NCBI RefSeq assembly: GCF_003711105.1
Contig: NZ_CP023865.1
Span: forward strand, 5,295,001 to 5,359,000
Direction: 5' to 3'
DNA from: Actinoplanes teichomyceticus ATCC 31121
GTDB lineage: Bacteria; Actinomycetota; Actinomycetes; Mycobacteriales; Micromonosporaceae
Length of the DNA: 64,000 nucleotides
Position numbers and translations under genes: made by a program. Of the stretch, positions 8,782-17,956 are shown piece by piece. Under the pieces are notes generated by a model. It was not told the origin of the DNA and made no database searches. It was given only the letters and a program-made list of their open reading frames with translations. Position 1 is the stretch's first letter. Every line of letters starts with the position of its first letter.

Positions 8782-9162
8782 GTGTCCATCGCAGACCCCC
8801 CGGACACCCCCGTCGCCCCGGCCGGTGGGCCCGGCGGCGACCACCGGCACACCTGGGCCACCGTGCTGATCGTGCTGCTGGTGCTCGGTGGCGTCCTCAC
8901 CATGTTGCTCACCGGGCATCCGGTGGGTGAGGCGCTGATGCTCGGCGCCGGCGTGACCCTGCTCGGCGGGGCCGTCGCCCGGCGCATCCTCACCGGCGCC
9001 GGCCCGATGCCGACCGTCGTGGTGGCCGCCGCGGTGACCGTGTTCGCCGTGGTGCTGCTCGTGCGCGGGTACCCGATCAGCGACGCCGCCATGATCTGCG
9101 GCCTGGTCGGCCTCGTGGCCGGCGAGGTCGCCGCCCGCCACCTCGACGGATCCCGGAAATAG
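8782..9162 (+). CDS. Small integral membrane protein, unknown function
   Basis: A 126-residue protein with a short Pro/Gly-rich cytoplasmic start and four predicted transmembrane helices (about 25-43, 45-65, 78-94, 98-117) ending in a basic tail. I do not recognise a family. The GTG start is placed by AAGGAG at 8770-8775. A strong terminator follows the stop, so it is probably transcribed apart from the regulator gene downstream. Confidence 0.72.
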   Translation: MSIADPPDTPVAPAGGPGGDHRHTWATVLIVLLVLGGVLTMLLTGHPVGEALMLGAGVTLLGGAVARRILTGAGPMPTVVVAAAVTVFAVVLLVRGYPISDAAMICGLVGLVAGEVAARHLDGSRK

Positions 9163-9172
9163 GAAGGGGGCC

Positions 9173-9205
9173 GCGGGCGGGACCGGCCACGCCGGTCCCG
9201 CCCGC
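9173..9205 (+). terminator. Strong hairpin terminator
   Basis: Perfect 15-bp stem (9173-9187 with 9191-9205) and a 3-base loop, 10 bp after the membrane protein gene. It ends only 7 bp before the ATG of the next gene and so would occupy that gene's ribosome binding site. Confidence 0.8.
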
Positions 9206-9212
9206 GCCGAGC

Positions 9213-9668
9213 ATGAACGTGTTCACCCTGGTCACCGAGAACAATCGGGACGACAGCGGCCTGGACGTGCTGCGGCGCCGCCTGCAACTGGCCCACCAGG
9301 AGGCGAGGCGGCCGACCTACCGCATGATCGGCGGACAGACCGGCCTGTCCGCGTCCACCATCTGCCGGATCTTCACCGCCCGCAAGCCGCCGGCCTGGGA
9401 CAACCTCCGCCGCGTGCTGGAAGCGCTGGGGATCCCGGCGGAGACGGTCGACGAGACCTGGCACGAGCTCTGGCTCAACGCGGAGAACGACGCGCACCCG
9501 ATCCCGGTGCAACTGGTGGAGGGGCTGTCCGTCCCGGGACGGGAGCACTGCCCCGACTGCGGCGCCTGGATCGCCGACACGGACACCCACGATTCCCTGC
9601 ACCGCCGCCTCGACCGGCTCGAACGCCTGGTCCGCCGGCTCTCCGCCGAGCAGCTCCAGACGCCGTGA
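9213..9668 (+). CDS. XRE-family helix-turn-helix regulator
   Basis: A 151-residue protein. Residues 30-72 form a Cro/C1-type HTH (YRMIGGQTGLSASTICRIFTARKPPAWDNLRRVLEAL). The middle has a CPDC pair, half of a zinc-ribbon, and the C-terminus is a short helix (LHRRLDRLERLVRRL) that may dimerise. Such proteins are numerous in actinobacteria and usually of unknown target. The start codon sits 7 bp behind a perfect terminator and lacks a visible Shine-Dalgarno, so the true start or expression mode is uncertain. Confidence 0.75.
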   Translation: MNVFTLVTENNRDDSGLDVLRRRLQLAHQEARRPTYRMIGGQTGLSASTICRIFTARKPPAWDNLRRVLEALGIPAETVDETWHELWLNAENDAHPIPVQLVEGLSVPGREHCPDCGAWIADTDTHDSLHRRLDRLERLVRRLSAEQLQTP

Positions 9669-10089
9669 CGGGCGACGCGCGCCACCCGCCCGGCCGGACA
9701 TCGCCCACGTCCGGCCCGGGCACGGTGTCCATCCGGCCGCCCGGTGCACGACATCCGCCGAGCCGCCGGACACCGGCCGCCGCGTGATTCGGATCACCCG
9801 AGCCGGCATGGGCACGCGGCGGCGCCGGCGCCGGGATCCCCCGGGTCAGCGAGCACAGCGGGCGGAGAACTGGCAGCGGGCCGGACGCCGGGACGATCAG
9901 GGCCGTCCCGGGGCCGGGCCGGGCTATGAGCCGTGACGGATTCGGCGGAGGCGGACGTGGCGCCGGTGGCTCGCATGGTGTTGGATGTCGTCCACAGGTT
10001 CGGGGCGACCACATGTAAACATATCGTTCCCATAACGATTGATCATGCGACCCCCGTCGTTCATTTTCATGCGGGTGGAGATACGGCCG
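9669..10089. other. Intergenic with a candidate operator
   Basis: A 421-bp gap. GC-rich up to about 10000, then an AT-richer promoter-like stretch with the perfect inverted repeat at 10023-10039. No gene is seen. Confidence 0.55.
10023..10039. promoter_or_regulatory. Inverted repeat ATCGTT-N5-AACGAT upstream of the phosphatidyltransferase gene
   Basis: A perfect 6-5-6 dyad in the most AT-rich part of this intergenic region, 50 bp before the chosen start codon, where a repressor or activator would be expected to bind. The cognate regulator is unknown; the XRE gene upstream is a candidate by position only. Confidence 0.45.
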
Positions 10090-11013
10090 ATGGCACAGCG
10101 TCACACGCTTGCGGAGATTCGTGAGCGTACCTACAAGAGCCGGGATGCGTGGTGGACCGTCTGGCTGGTGGATCCGCTGGCGTCACGCCTGGTGTGGCTG
10201 GTCTCGCCGTGGCGGTGGGTGACGCCGAACCGGCTGACCGTGTCGGCGTTCGTGCTCGGCCTGGGGTCGGCGGCCGCCTTCTGGCATCAGGGGTACGCCT
10301 GGCTGCTGCTCGGCGCCGCGCTCTTCCACCTGAGCTTCGTGCTCGACTGCATGGACGGCAAGATCGCCCGGTTGAACGGGACGGGCTCGGCCTTCGGCGC
10401 GTGGCTGGACTACGTGTTCGACCGGCTGCGCGTGCTGGCCTGCGCGATCGGCCTGTTCGGCGGGGAGTACCACCGCACCCATGACTTCGGCTACCTGTGG
10501 CTCGGGCTGCTGGTCATCTTCCTGGACATGTTCCGCTACCTGAACGCCCTGGAGATGGGCAAGGTCCGCGGCGACATGCGCCGCCGGCTGACCGAGGCCG
10601 GCGTGGTGCCGACCACGCCGGAGGCCAGCCTCAACGACGAGTTGCAGGAGGACTTCCGGGCGCAGTTCGGGCGGTTCGCCGCGGTCCGCCAGTTCCTGGT
10701 GAACAACCGGATCCGGGTTCACCTGATCAGCGGCATCGAGTTCATGATGTTCGTGTTCATCGTCGGGCCGGTGATCGGACAGATCAAGATCACCACGATC
10801 GCGATCTCGGTCGGCATGATCGCCTTCGAGCTGCTGCTGATCTACAAGCTGTGGACCAACACCAAGAGCTTCGCCCGCCGCATGGCGAAGGTGCAGGCCG
10901 CCCACGACGCGGAGGCGACCGGCGCCGATCTGGCGGGCGCGCCCGGGAGCGAACCGGCGACGGGTGGCGCGGCGGCCGCGACGACGGGAAGCCTGGAGAC
11001 CACCTCGGCCTGA
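10090..11013 (+). CDS. CDP-alcohol phosphatidyltransferase family protein
   Basis: A 307-residue membrane enzyme that should transfer a phosphoalcohol from a CDP-alcohol. The complete signature is present: D86-x2-D89-G90-x2-A93-R94-x8-G103-x3-D107-x3-D111. Additional helices follow at about 225-265 and a Gly/Ala-rich tail closes the protein. Alcohol substrate (glycerol phosphate, inositol phosphate or another) cannot be told. I choose the ATG that follows GGTGGAG by nine bases; longer in-frame starts (10039, 10069) lack such a site. A T-tailed terminator follows. Confidence 0.85.
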   Translation: MAQRHTLAEIRERTYKSRDAWWTVWLVDPLASRLVWLVSPWRWVTPNRLTVSAFVLGLGSAAAFWHQGYAWLLLGAALFHLSFVLDCMDGKIARLNGTGSAFGAWLDYVFDRLRVLACAIGLFGGEYHRTHDFGYLWLGLLVIFLDMFRYLNALEMGKVRGDMRRRLTEAGVVPTTPEASLNDELQEDFRAQFGRFAAVRQFLVNNRIRVHLISGIEFMMFVFIVGPVIGQIKITTIAISVGMIAFELLLIYKLWTNTKSFARRMAKVQAAHDAEATGADLAGAPGSEPATGGAAAATTGSLETTSA

Positions 11014-11029
11014 CCCGGCCGGCACGCGC

Positions 11030-11068
11030 GAGGAGGCACCCCCGACCACGGGGGTGCCTCCTCTTTTT
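11030..11068 (+). terminator. Intrinsic terminator with T-run
   Basis: 14-bp perfect stem (11030-11043 with 11050-11063), 6-base loop, then TTTTT. The clearest factor-independent terminator in the window, 16 bp after the phosphatidyltransferase gene. Confidence 0.92.
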
Positions 11069-11220
11069 CGTTGCCCGGAGCCGGGCACGAGCAGCCCGCG
11101 GGAACGTCACGACCAGCCCGGACGCCCGCGCTCCGGAACACCCGGCCGCGGCGGGATTCGCAAACACCGCTCCATGCCCTTTACGACATCGACACTGCTT
11201 GGTAACTTCCTGAAACAAGT

Positions 11221-11234
11221 TGCAAGGACTTGCA
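11221..11234. promoter_or_regulatory. Candidate MalR/Reg1-like operator, distal
   Basis: Perfect dyad TGCAAG-GA-CTTGCA. Repeats of the CTTGCA type have been reported as targets of the LacI-family maltose/amylase regulators of Streptomyces; assigning this one is inference from sequence likeness and from lying upstream of an amylase gene. Confidence 0.55.
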
Positions 11235-11409
11235 TGACATGTCCGAGGGTTCCATCGGCTCATCAGGCTCGTGGATTCCGAGGGCTACCCGAACCCGAGG
11301 TGAATCCCCCTCACCTCCTCGGCCGGGTCCCGATAACGGCAGTTCACCGCCTTTGTCAGGACCGGGACCGCGGCGCGCGACGACACACTCCCGGCGAGCG
11401 CCGTACTCC

Positions 11410-11423
11410 TGAAAGAACTTTCA
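11410..11423. promoter_or_regulatory. Candidate amylase operator, proximal
   Basis: Perfect dyad TGAAAG-AA-CTTTCA, the same 6-2-6 layout as the distal copy 189 bp upstream and differing by one base in each half-site plus one in the spacer. It lies 54-94 bp before the two possible start codons. Confidence 0.5.
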
Positions 11424-11503
11424 CGCCATCCGTCCCCCAACCCCCCGATCCCCGTTCGCATCGCGTAGACCCTGCGATGTCCTCAGCAGAAAGCGCTCTC
11501 GAC

Positions 11504-13690
11504 ATGCGAAAACGAACTCGTGAGCTGATCCTCGGCTCGGTGAGCAGCCTGGCGCTGGCCGCCGCCGGCCTGGTCGGCGTCAGCCTGGCCACCACGGCGA
11601 ACGCGGCCGTGGCCCTCAACAACAGCGATGTCACCGCGAACCTCTGGGAGTGGAACTTCCGGTCGATCGCGGCCGCCTGCACCAACCACCTGGGCCCGGC
11701 CGGGTACGGCGCGGTCCAGGTCGCCCCGCCGCAGGAGTCGGTCACCCTCGCCTCCACCAGCGACGGCGCCCACCCGTGGTGGGAGGTGTACCAGCCGGTC
11801 TCCTACCAGATCTCCGGTCGCCTCGGCACCCAGGCCGAGTTCACCAGCATGATCACCGCCTGCCACAACGCCGGCGTCCGGGTCTACGTGGACGCGGTCA
11901 TCAACCACATGGCCGGCTCCAACAACACGGTGACCACCGGGTACGGCGGCTCCACGTTCAGCCCGAGCGGCTACTCCTACCCGGCGGTGCCGTACGCCTA
12001 CGGCGACTTCCACCACCCGAACGACGGCTACTGCGCCGACAGCGACGGCGTCATCGACGACTACAACAACGCCGCCGAGGTGCAGAACTGCGAACTGGTC
12101 GCGCTCTCCGACCTCAAGTCGCAGGACAGCTCCGTCCGCACGAAGATCGCCGGCTACCTGAACAAGCTGATCGACTGGGGCGTGGACGGTTTCCGGGTGG
12201 ACGCCGCCAAGCACATGGCCGCCGCGGACCTGTCGGCCATCAAGGCGCAGCTGCACAACACCACCGCCGAGGGCCGCTCCCCGTACTTCGCCCAGGAGGT
12301 CATCCCGGGTGGCAGCGGCGAGACCGCCCCGTCGGCGTACACCGGCATCGGCGACGTGCTCGGGTTCTCCTACGCGTACGGCCTGAAGACCCAGTTCGCC
12401 AACGGCACGCTGTCGAACCTGTCGGGCATCCCGTCGTGGGGCCAGGACGCGTCCAGCGACCTGACCGCGGCCATGGTCACCAACCACGACCTGGAGCGCA
12501 ACGGCAGCACCCTGCGCTACCAGGACGGCGCGACGTACACGCTGGCGAACTACTTCCTGCTCGCCCACCCGTTCGGGCAGCCGTTCCTGTACGACGGTTT
12601 CACCTTCTCCACCTCGGCGACCGGCGCCTCGCCGCCGGCGAGCTCCAGTGGCCACGTCACCGACACCAGCTGCACCAACGGCGCCTGGCAGTGCCTGACC
12701 CAGAGCACCGGCGTCAAGGGCATGGTCGCCTGGCGCAACACCACCCGGTCGGCGACCACGGTCACGAACTGGACGAACACCGCCGGCAACGTGATCGGCT
12801 TCAGCCGCGGCTCGCTGGGCTGGTTCGGGGTCAACCGCTCCGGCAGCGCGTCCACCGCCACCTACCCCACCGGCCTGCCGGACGGCACCTACTGTGACCG
12901 GATCACCGGCGGCGCCACCACCGGCGGCTGCGCGGGCACCTCGATCGCCGTCTCCGGCGGCCGGGCGTCGGTGACCATCCCCGCCAACGGCGCGGTCGCG
13001 ATCGACGTGAACGCGAAGACCGGCGCGGGCACTGGCTCGCCGAGCGCCAGCGCGACCAGCAGCCCCACGCCGAGCACGAGCCCGACCGACAGCACCGGCA
13101 CCGTCCGGGCGACGTTCAACGTCTACGCGACCACGACCACGGGCACACGCGTCTACGTGGTCGGCTCGAACGCGGCCCTGGGCAACTGGGACACCGCGAA
13201 GGCGGTCCCCCTGTCCGCCGGCGGCTACCCGATCTGGTCCTCGACGGTGACCGTCCCGGCGAACGGCAGCTTCGAGTACAAATACCTCAAGAAGGACGCG
13301 GCCGGGAACGTCACCTGGGAGAGCAACGCGAACCGGGCGGTGACCACCGGCGGCTCCGCGGTCACCGCCACCGACAGCTTCAACGTGTCCAACGCCGCCG
13401 CCACCGCGGTGACGTTCACCGCGACGGCCACCACCAGCACCGGCACCAACGTGTACGTGGTCGGCTCGATCCCGGCGCTGGGCGGCTGGAACACCGCGGA
13501 CGCCATCCCGCTCCCGGCCACGGCGTACCCGACCTGGAGCCGGTCGGTCATCGTCCCGAAGAGCACGAGCTTCACCTACAAGTACCTCAAGAAGGACGCC
13601 TCGGGGAACGTGACCTGGGAATCCGGCAGCAACCGTTCGTACACGACGGGCACGGCCGGGTCGTACACGGTCAACGACACCTGGCGGTAG
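11504..13690 (+). CDS. Secreted alpha-amylase (GH13) with two CBM20 domains
   Basis: A 728-residue starch-degrading enzyme. Signal peptide at 1-34 (MRKRTREL..., cleavage after TANA). GH13 barrel at about 40-400: DAVINH, GVDGFRVDAAKH (nucleophile D233), FAQEVI (acid/base E265) and TNHD (D329) are all intact. An all-beta C domain follows, then a Ser/Pro/Thr linker (about 510-535) and two tandem starch-binding CBM20 domains (about 540-635 and 640-728, each with GNWDTA/GGWNTA and KYLKKDA). Two CBM20 copies are more than usual. An ATG at 11477 would give nine more residues; I prefer 11504 for its compact signal peptide. No ribosome binding site is clear for either. Confidence 0.93.
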   Translation: MRKRTRELILGSVSSLALAAAGLVGVSLATTANAAVALNNSDVTANLWEWNFRSIAAACTNHLGPAGYGAVQVAPPQESVTLASTSDGAHPWWEVYQPVSYQISGRLGTQAEFTSMITACHNAGVRVYVDAVINHMAGSNNTVTTGYGGSTFSPSGYSYPAVPYAYGDFHHPNDGYCADSDGVIDDYNNAAEVQNCELVALSDLKSQDSSVRTKIAGYLNKLIDWGVDGFRVDAAKHMAAADLSAIKAQLHNTTAEGRSPYFAQEVIPGGSGETAPSAYTGIGDVLGFSYAYGLKTQFANGTLSNLSGIPSWGQDASSDLTAAMVTNHDLERNGSTLRYQDGATYTLANYFLLAHPFGQPFLYDGFTFSTSATGASPPASSSGHVTDTSCTNGAWQCLTQSTGVKGMVAWRNTTRSATTVTNWTNTAGNVIGFSRGSLGWFGVNRSGSASTATYPTGLPDGTYCDRITGGATTGGCAGTSIAVSGGRASVTIPANGAVAIDVNAKTGAGTGSPSASATSSPTPSTSPTDSTGTVRATFNVYATTTTGTRVYVVGSNAALGNWDTAKAVPLSAGGYPIWSSTVTVPANGSFEYKYLKKDAAGNVTWESNANRAVTTGGSAVTATDSFNVSNAAATAVTFTATATTSTGTNVYVVGSIPALGGWNTADAIPLPATAYPTWSRSVIVPKSTSFTYKYLKKDASGNVTWESGSNRSYTTGTAGSYTVNDTWR

Positions 13691-13696
13691 CCGGGC

Positions 13697-13729
13697 GCGG
13701 GGCCCGCACGGAAAACGTGCGGGCCCCGC
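13697..13729. terminator. Bidirectional hairpin terminator
   Basis: Perfect 14-bp stem (13697-13710 with 13716-13729) with loop GAAAA, placed between the convergent amylase and glpD genes. Confidence 0.8.
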
Positions 13730-13783
13730 ACCGTGACCGGGATCCCCACGGGTGACGTGACGCCCGTCCTACCGGCCGCGGAA

Positions 13784-15481
13784 TCAGCGGATCTGGACCG
13801 GGACCACCTCCGGAGCGCCCAGGCGGGCGGCGTCCGCCGTCTCGTCGTCCTGTTGCTCCTGCGAGTCGCGTTCCGCGTCGACCCGCAGCCGGTAGTTCTC
13901 CACCTCGCGGTCCCGCTGCCGCGGCGTCCACCCGAGCACCCGGCCCATCAGCTCGGCGGCCTCCGCCGCGCACACCGTGCCCCGGTCGAACGTCTCGATC
14001 GAGATCCGGGTACGCCGGGTCAGCACGTCCACCAGGTGCCGCGCCCCCTCCGCCGCCGCCGCGTAGACGACCTCGGCGCACAGATAGTCGTCGGCGCCGG
14101 CAAGCGGGCGGCCCAGAGCCGGATCGTCCCGGATCAGCGCGAGCAACTCGCCGATCAGCGACCCGTAGCGGCCCAGCAGGTGCTCGACCCGGGCCACGTG
14201 CAGGCCGGACTCCGCGGCGATCAGCCCGCGCCGGTTCCACAGCGCCGGGAACCCCTCCGCCCCGATCAGCGGCACCCGGTCGGTGCAGCACCGGGCCACC
14301 GGACGGTCGAGGTTGAACACGCAGGCGTCCACCGCGTCCCGGGCCATCACCCGGTACGTCGTGTACTTGCCCCCGGCGACCACGACCAGGCCGGGGACCG
14401 GGCTGGCCACCATGTGCTCGCGGGACAGCTGCGAGGTGGACTCGGACTCGCCGGACAGCAGCGGCCGCAGCCCGGCGTAGACGCCCTGCACGTCGGCGCG
14501 CTCCAGCCGGGTCGACAGCACCTTGTTCACCTCGGTGAGCAGGTAGTCGATGTCCTTGGCGGAGGCCGCCGGGTGCGCCTTGTCCAGGTTCCAGTCGGTG
14601 TCGGTGGTGCCGACGATCCAGTGCCGGCCCCACGGGATCACGAACAGCACGCTGGTCGCGGTCCGCAGGATCAGCCCGGTCGTCGACGGGATCCGGTCCC
14701 GCGGCACCACCAGGTGGATGCCCTTGGAGGCGCGCACGTGGAACTGGCCGCGCTCGCCGATCAGGGCCTGGGTGTCGTCGGTCCACACCCCGGTCGCGTT
14801 GATCACCTGCTGGGCGCGGATCTCGAAGGTCCGGCCGTGCTCCAGGTCGGCGACCCGGACCCCGGTGACCCGCTCGCCCTCGCGCAGGAAGCCGGTCACC
14901 TCCACCCGGTTGGCGACGTGCGCGCCGTACGCGGCCGCGGTCCGGGCCAGGAACATCGTGTGCCGGGCGTCGTCCACCTGGGCGTCGTGGTATTGCAGCG
15001 CCCCGACCAGCGCGTCCTTGCGCAGGGCCGGGCAGGCGCGCAGCGCGCCGCGACGGGTCAGGTGCCGGTGGCGCGGCAGCGCGCCGGGCCATGCCATCGC
15101 GTCGTAGAGGGTGACGCCCGCACCGGCGTACAGCCGCTCCCACCCGCGGTGCCGCAGCGGGTAGAGGAAGCGCACCGGGCGGGCCAGGTGCGGGGCGAGG
15201 CGGGACAGGATCAGCCCGCGCTCCCGCAGCGCCTCCCGGACCAGCCCGAAGTCGAGCATCTCCAGGTAACGCAGGCCGCCGTGGATCAGCTTGCTGGAGC
15301 GGCTGGAGGTGCCGGAGGCGAAGTCGCGCGCCTCGACCAGCCCCACGGAGAGACCCCGCGTGACCGCGTCGAGCGCGCACCCCGCCCCCACCACTCCCCC
15401 GCCGACGACCAGCACGTCGACCTCGGCCCCGGCCAGAGCCCGCAGCGCGGCGTCCCGGGTGTCGGGCGAGAGAGCCGACAT
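13784..15481 (-). CDS. glpD: Glycerol-3-phosphate dehydrogenase, FAD-dependent
   Basis: A 565-residue flavoprotein that oxidises sn-glycerol 3-phosphate to dihydroxyacetone phosphate and passes electrons to the quinone pool. The FAD-binding motif GGGVVGAG is at 27-34, followed by TSSRSSKLIHGGLRYLE, the family hallmark. Further blocks are YHDAQVDDAR, GVWTDD, IPWGRHWIVGTTDTDW and GGKYTTYRVMA; the C-terminal domain fits DAO_C. Last gene of glpF-glpK-glpD; its ATG shares one base with the glpK stop (TGATG), so translation is coupled. The product name rests on both sequence and context. Confidence 0.95.
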   Translation of the reverse strand: MSALSPDTRDAALRALAGAEVDVLVVGGGVVGAGCALDAVTRGLSVGLVEARDFASGTSSRSSKLIHGGLRYLEMLDFGLVREALRERGLILSRLAPHLARPVRFLYPLRHRGWERLYAGAGVTLYDAMAWPGALPRHRHLTRRGALRACPALRKDALVGALQYHDAQVDDARHTMFLARTAAAYGAHVANRVEVTGFLREGERVTGVRVADLEHGRTFEIRAQQVINATGVWTDDTQALIGERGQFHVRASKGIHLVVPRDRIPSTTGLILRTATSVLFVIPWGRHWIVGTTDTDWNLDKAHPAASAKDIDYLLTEVNKVLSTRLERADVQGVYAGLRPLLSGESESTSQLSREHMVASPVPGLVVVAGGKYTTYRVMARDAVDACVFNLDRPVARCCTDRVPLIGAEGFPALWNRRGLIAAESGLHVARVEHLLGRYGSLIGELLALIRDDPALGRPLAGADDYLCAEVVYAAAAEGARHLVDVLTRRTRISIETFDRGTVCAAEAAELMGRVLGWTPRQRDREVENYRLRVDAERDSQEQQDDETADAARLGAPEVVPVQIR

Positions 15482-16998
15482 CAGTCCACGTCCACCCAGT
15501 CGAGAGTCCGCTGCACCGCCTTCTTCCAGCGGCCGTACCCCTGCTCGCGCTGCTGCGCCGACCAGCTCGGCTGCCAGCGCTGCGACTCGTTCCAGTTCTC
15601 CCGCAGCTCGTCGGTGCTCTTCCAGAAGCCGACCGCGAGCCCGGCCGCGTACGCCGCCCCGAGCGCCGTGGTCTCGGCGACCACCGGCCGGCTCACCGGC
15701 ACGCCCAGCACGTCCGCCTGGATCTGCATGCACAGGTTGTTGACCGTGATGCCGCCGTCCACCTTGAGCACGTCCAGGGTGACGCCCGAGTCCTGGGCCA
15801 TCGCGTCGACCACGTCGCGGGTCTGGTAGCAGATCGCCTCCAGGGTGGCCCGGGCGATGTGCGCGTCGGTGTTGAAGCGGGACAGCCCGACGATCGCCCC
15901 GCGCGCGTCGGACCGCCAGTACGGGGCGAACAGCCCGGAGAACGCCGGCACGAAGTACACCCCGCCGCTGTCGGGCACCTGCGCCGCCAGCGCCTCGCTC
16001 TCCCCGGCCGACTTGATCAGGTGCAGCTGGTCGCGCAGCCACTGCACGGCCGATCCGGTGACCGCGATCGAGCCCTCCAGGGCGTAGACCGGCGCGGCGT
16101 CACCGAATTTGTAGCAGACCGTGGTGAGCAGGCCGTTCTCCGAGCGCACCAGGTTCGTCCCGGTGTTGAGCAGCATGAAGTTGCCGGTGCCGTAGGTGTT
16201 CTTCGCCTCGCCCGGGGAGAAGCAGACCTGGCCGACCGTGGCGGCCTGCTGGTCACCGAGGTCCCCGGTGAGCGGCACGTCCCCGCCGAGCGGCCCGTCG
16301 ACGTGCGCGATGCCGTAGCCGTTCGGGTCCGACGAGGGCCGGATCTCCGGCAGCATCCGCCGGGGGATGCCGAAGAACGACAGCAGCTCGTCGTCCCAGT
16401 CCAGGGTCTCCAGGTTCATCAGCATCGTGCGGCTGGCGTTGGTCACGTCGGTGACGTGGTTGCCGCCGCGCTGCCCGCCGGTGATGTTCCACAGCAGCCA
16501 GCTGTCGGTGTTGCCGAAGATCGCGTCGCCGCGCTCGGCGGCCTCGCGGACCCCGTCGACGTTCTCCAGGATCCACTGGATCTTGCCGGCCGAGAAGTAG
16601 GTGGCCGGCGGCAGCCCGGCCTTGCGCCGGATCACGTCGCCGCGGCCGTCCCGGTCCAGCGCCGAGGCGATCCGGTCGGTCCGGGTGTCCTGCCAGACGA
16701 TCGCGTTGTAGTACGGCCGGCCGGTGCGCCGGTCCCACACCACCGCGGTCTCCCGCTGGTTGGTGATGCCCACCGCGGCCAGGTCGCTCGCGCCCAGGTT
16801 CGCCTTCTGCATCGCGGTACGCACCACCGCGACCGTGCGCTCCCAGATCTCGATCGGGTTGTGCTCGACCCACCCCGCCCGCGGCAGGATCTGCTCGTGT
16901 TCGAGCTGGTGCCGGGCCACCTCGTTGCCGCCGTGGTCGAAGATCATGAAACGGGTGCTGGTCGTGCCCTGGTCCACGGCCCCGACGAAGTCAGCCAC
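15481..16998 (-). CDS. glpK: Glycerol kinase
   Basis: A 505-residue FGGY kinase that phosphorylates glycerol with ATP. The N-terminal phosphate-binding loop DQGTTSTR (9-16), [56 protein letters not shown] and [11 protein letters not shown] are all present, as in characterised glycerol kinases. The GTG start follows GGAGG by seven bases and overlaps the glpF stop by 8 bp. A second glycerol kinase is encoded at 18731-20224. Confidence 0.95.
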   Translation of the reverse strand: MADFVGAVDQGTTSTRFMIFDHGGNEVARHQLEHEQILPRAGWVEHNPIEIWERTVAVVRTAMQKANLGASDLAAVGITNQRETAVVWDRRTGRPYYNAIVWQDTRTDRIASALDRDGRGDVIRRKAGLPPATYFSAGKIQWILENVDGVREAAERGDAIFGNTDSWLLWNITGGQRGGNHVTDVTNASRTMLMNLETLDWDDELLSFFGIPRRMLPEIRPSSDPNGYGIAHVDGPLGGDVPLTGDLGDQQAATVGQVCFSPGEAKNTYGTGNFMLLNTGTNLVRSENGLLTTVCYKFGDAAPVYALEGSIAVTGSAVQWLRDQLHLIKSAGESEALAAQVPDSGGVYFVPAFSGLFAPYWRSDARGAIVGLSRFNTDAHIARATLEAICYQTRDVVDAMAQDSGVTLDVLKVDGGITVNNLCMQIQADVLGVPVSRPVVAETTALGAAYAAGLAVGFWKSTDELRENWNESQRWQPSWSAQQREQGYGRWKKAVQRTLDWVDVD

Positions 16999-17824
16999 GG
17001 TTCGCCTCCACACTGTCACGCGCCGGGACCTCGCCCACCCGCTGGGGCTCATCCGACGGCAGGAATCGTCCGATCAGATACTGGTACAGACCGGCGCCGA
17101 GAACACCACCGATGATCGGCCCCACGATCGGTATCCAGAAGTAGAGATAGCCGGTCTGGTCCCGGAACGCCCCCTCGTACCCGGTCAGGAAGCTGGCCAG
17201 CCGCGGCCCCAGGTCACGGGCCGGGTTGATCGCGTACCCGGCGTCGGTGCCCCAGGCCATTCCGATCGCCACCACCAGCAGGCCGACCACGAGCGGACCG
17301 AGGTTGGCGGCCGGTGCGCTGTTGGCCACGTCGGTCAGCGCCAGGATCACGAACAGCAGGATCGCGGTGCCGATGATCTGGTCGCGGAACGCGCCCCACT
17401 CACCGACCGGCAGGCTGCCGTTGCCCGGCAGCGTGGAGAAGACCCCCTGGGTCTTGATGGTCAGGCCGGGGTCCGCCGCGTGCAGCACCTCGGTGTAGTT
17501 CCAGCGCACCAGCAGCGCGGCGACGAACGCCCCGAGGAACTGGGCGATCGAGTAGGGCAGCACCTTGCGCCAGGCGAAGCCCTTGAAGACCGCGAGCGCC
17601 ACGGTCACCGCCGGATTCAGATGGGCGCCGCTGATCCGCGCCGCCACGTACACGCCGAGGGTGACGCCCAGGCCCCAGGCCCAGGCGATGCTGTCGTGGT
17701 CGCCGATGCCGCCGGCCACGACCTGGGCCACCACCCCCACCCCGAACAGGATCAGAATCAACGTGCCGGCGAACTCCGCCGCGAGCTCACCGACCAGTCC
17801 CGGAACCTTGCGTCGTACGGCCAT
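16991..17824 (-). CDS. glpF: Glycerol uptake facilitator (aquaglyceroporin)
   Basis: A 277-residue MIP-family channel with six transmembrane helices and the two pore motifs NPA (70-72) and NPAR (200-203). The Asp after the second motif (NPARDLGPR) is the residue typical of glycerol facilitators rather than water-only channels. First gene of the operon; the ATG follows GGGAGGGAG. It overlaps glpK by 8 bp. Confidence 0.94.
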   Translation of the reverse strand: MAVRRKVPGLVGELAAEFAGTLILILFGVGVVAQVVAGGIGDHDSIAWAWGLGVTLGVYVAARISGAHLNPAVTVALAVFKGFAWRKVLPYSIAQFLGAFVAALLVRWNYTEVLHAADPGLTIKTQGVFSTLPGNGSLPVGEWGAFRDQIIGTAILLFVILALTDVANSAPAANLGPLVVGLLVVAIGMAWGTDAGYAINPARDLGPRLASFLTGYEGAFRDQTGYLYFWIPIVGPIIGGVLGAGLYQYLIGRFLPSDEPQRVGEVPARDSVEANRG

Positions 17825-17858
17825 GCTCCCTCCCGTTTTCGCACAGCGATGACCTCCG

Positions 17859-17887
17859 ACGCTAGGAACCGCGCCGGCCGGGAGCAA
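17859..17887 (-). promoter_or_regulatory. Predicted promoter of glpFKD
   Basis: Read on the minus strand: TTGCTC (17887-17882), 17-bp spacer, TAGCGT (17864-17859), about 35 bp before the glpF start. Spacing and hexamers fit a housekeeping sigma promoter. The divergent regulator probably binds within the 130-bp intergenic space; I could not pick out its operator. Confidence 0.5.
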
Positions 17888-17943
17888 CGCACAGCGGTCG
17901 GCATTGTCGAACATCAATCACGTCGGGTCGTGGCCCGGTCGCA

Positions 17944-17949
17944 TAGAGT
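17944..17949 (+). promoter_or_regulatory. -10-like box of the iclR-type gene, leaderless transcript likely
   Basis: TAGAGT lies seven bases before the ATG and no Shine-Dalgarno is present, the arrangement of leaderless actinobacterial mRNAs. Confidence 0.4.
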
Positions 17950-17956
17950 GCGAAAC

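Larger units (their letters stand above)
11069..11503. other. Long amylase promoter region
   Basis: About 430 bp with two 14-bp dyads of the same 6-2-6 design (listed separately). Frames open here are continuations of the amylase frame without gene-like sequence. The real promoter is not evident. Confidence 0.55.

Noticed and set aside
8625..8930. ATG with a good GGAGGAAG site inside 8340-8930
   Set aside because: The product is extremely Arg/Pro-rich and overlaps the start of the membrane protein gene at 8782; the site is more likely fortuitous.
13733..15829. Long plus-strand frame opposite glpD
   Set aside because: Antisense to glpD and the end of glpK, which both have complete family motifs.
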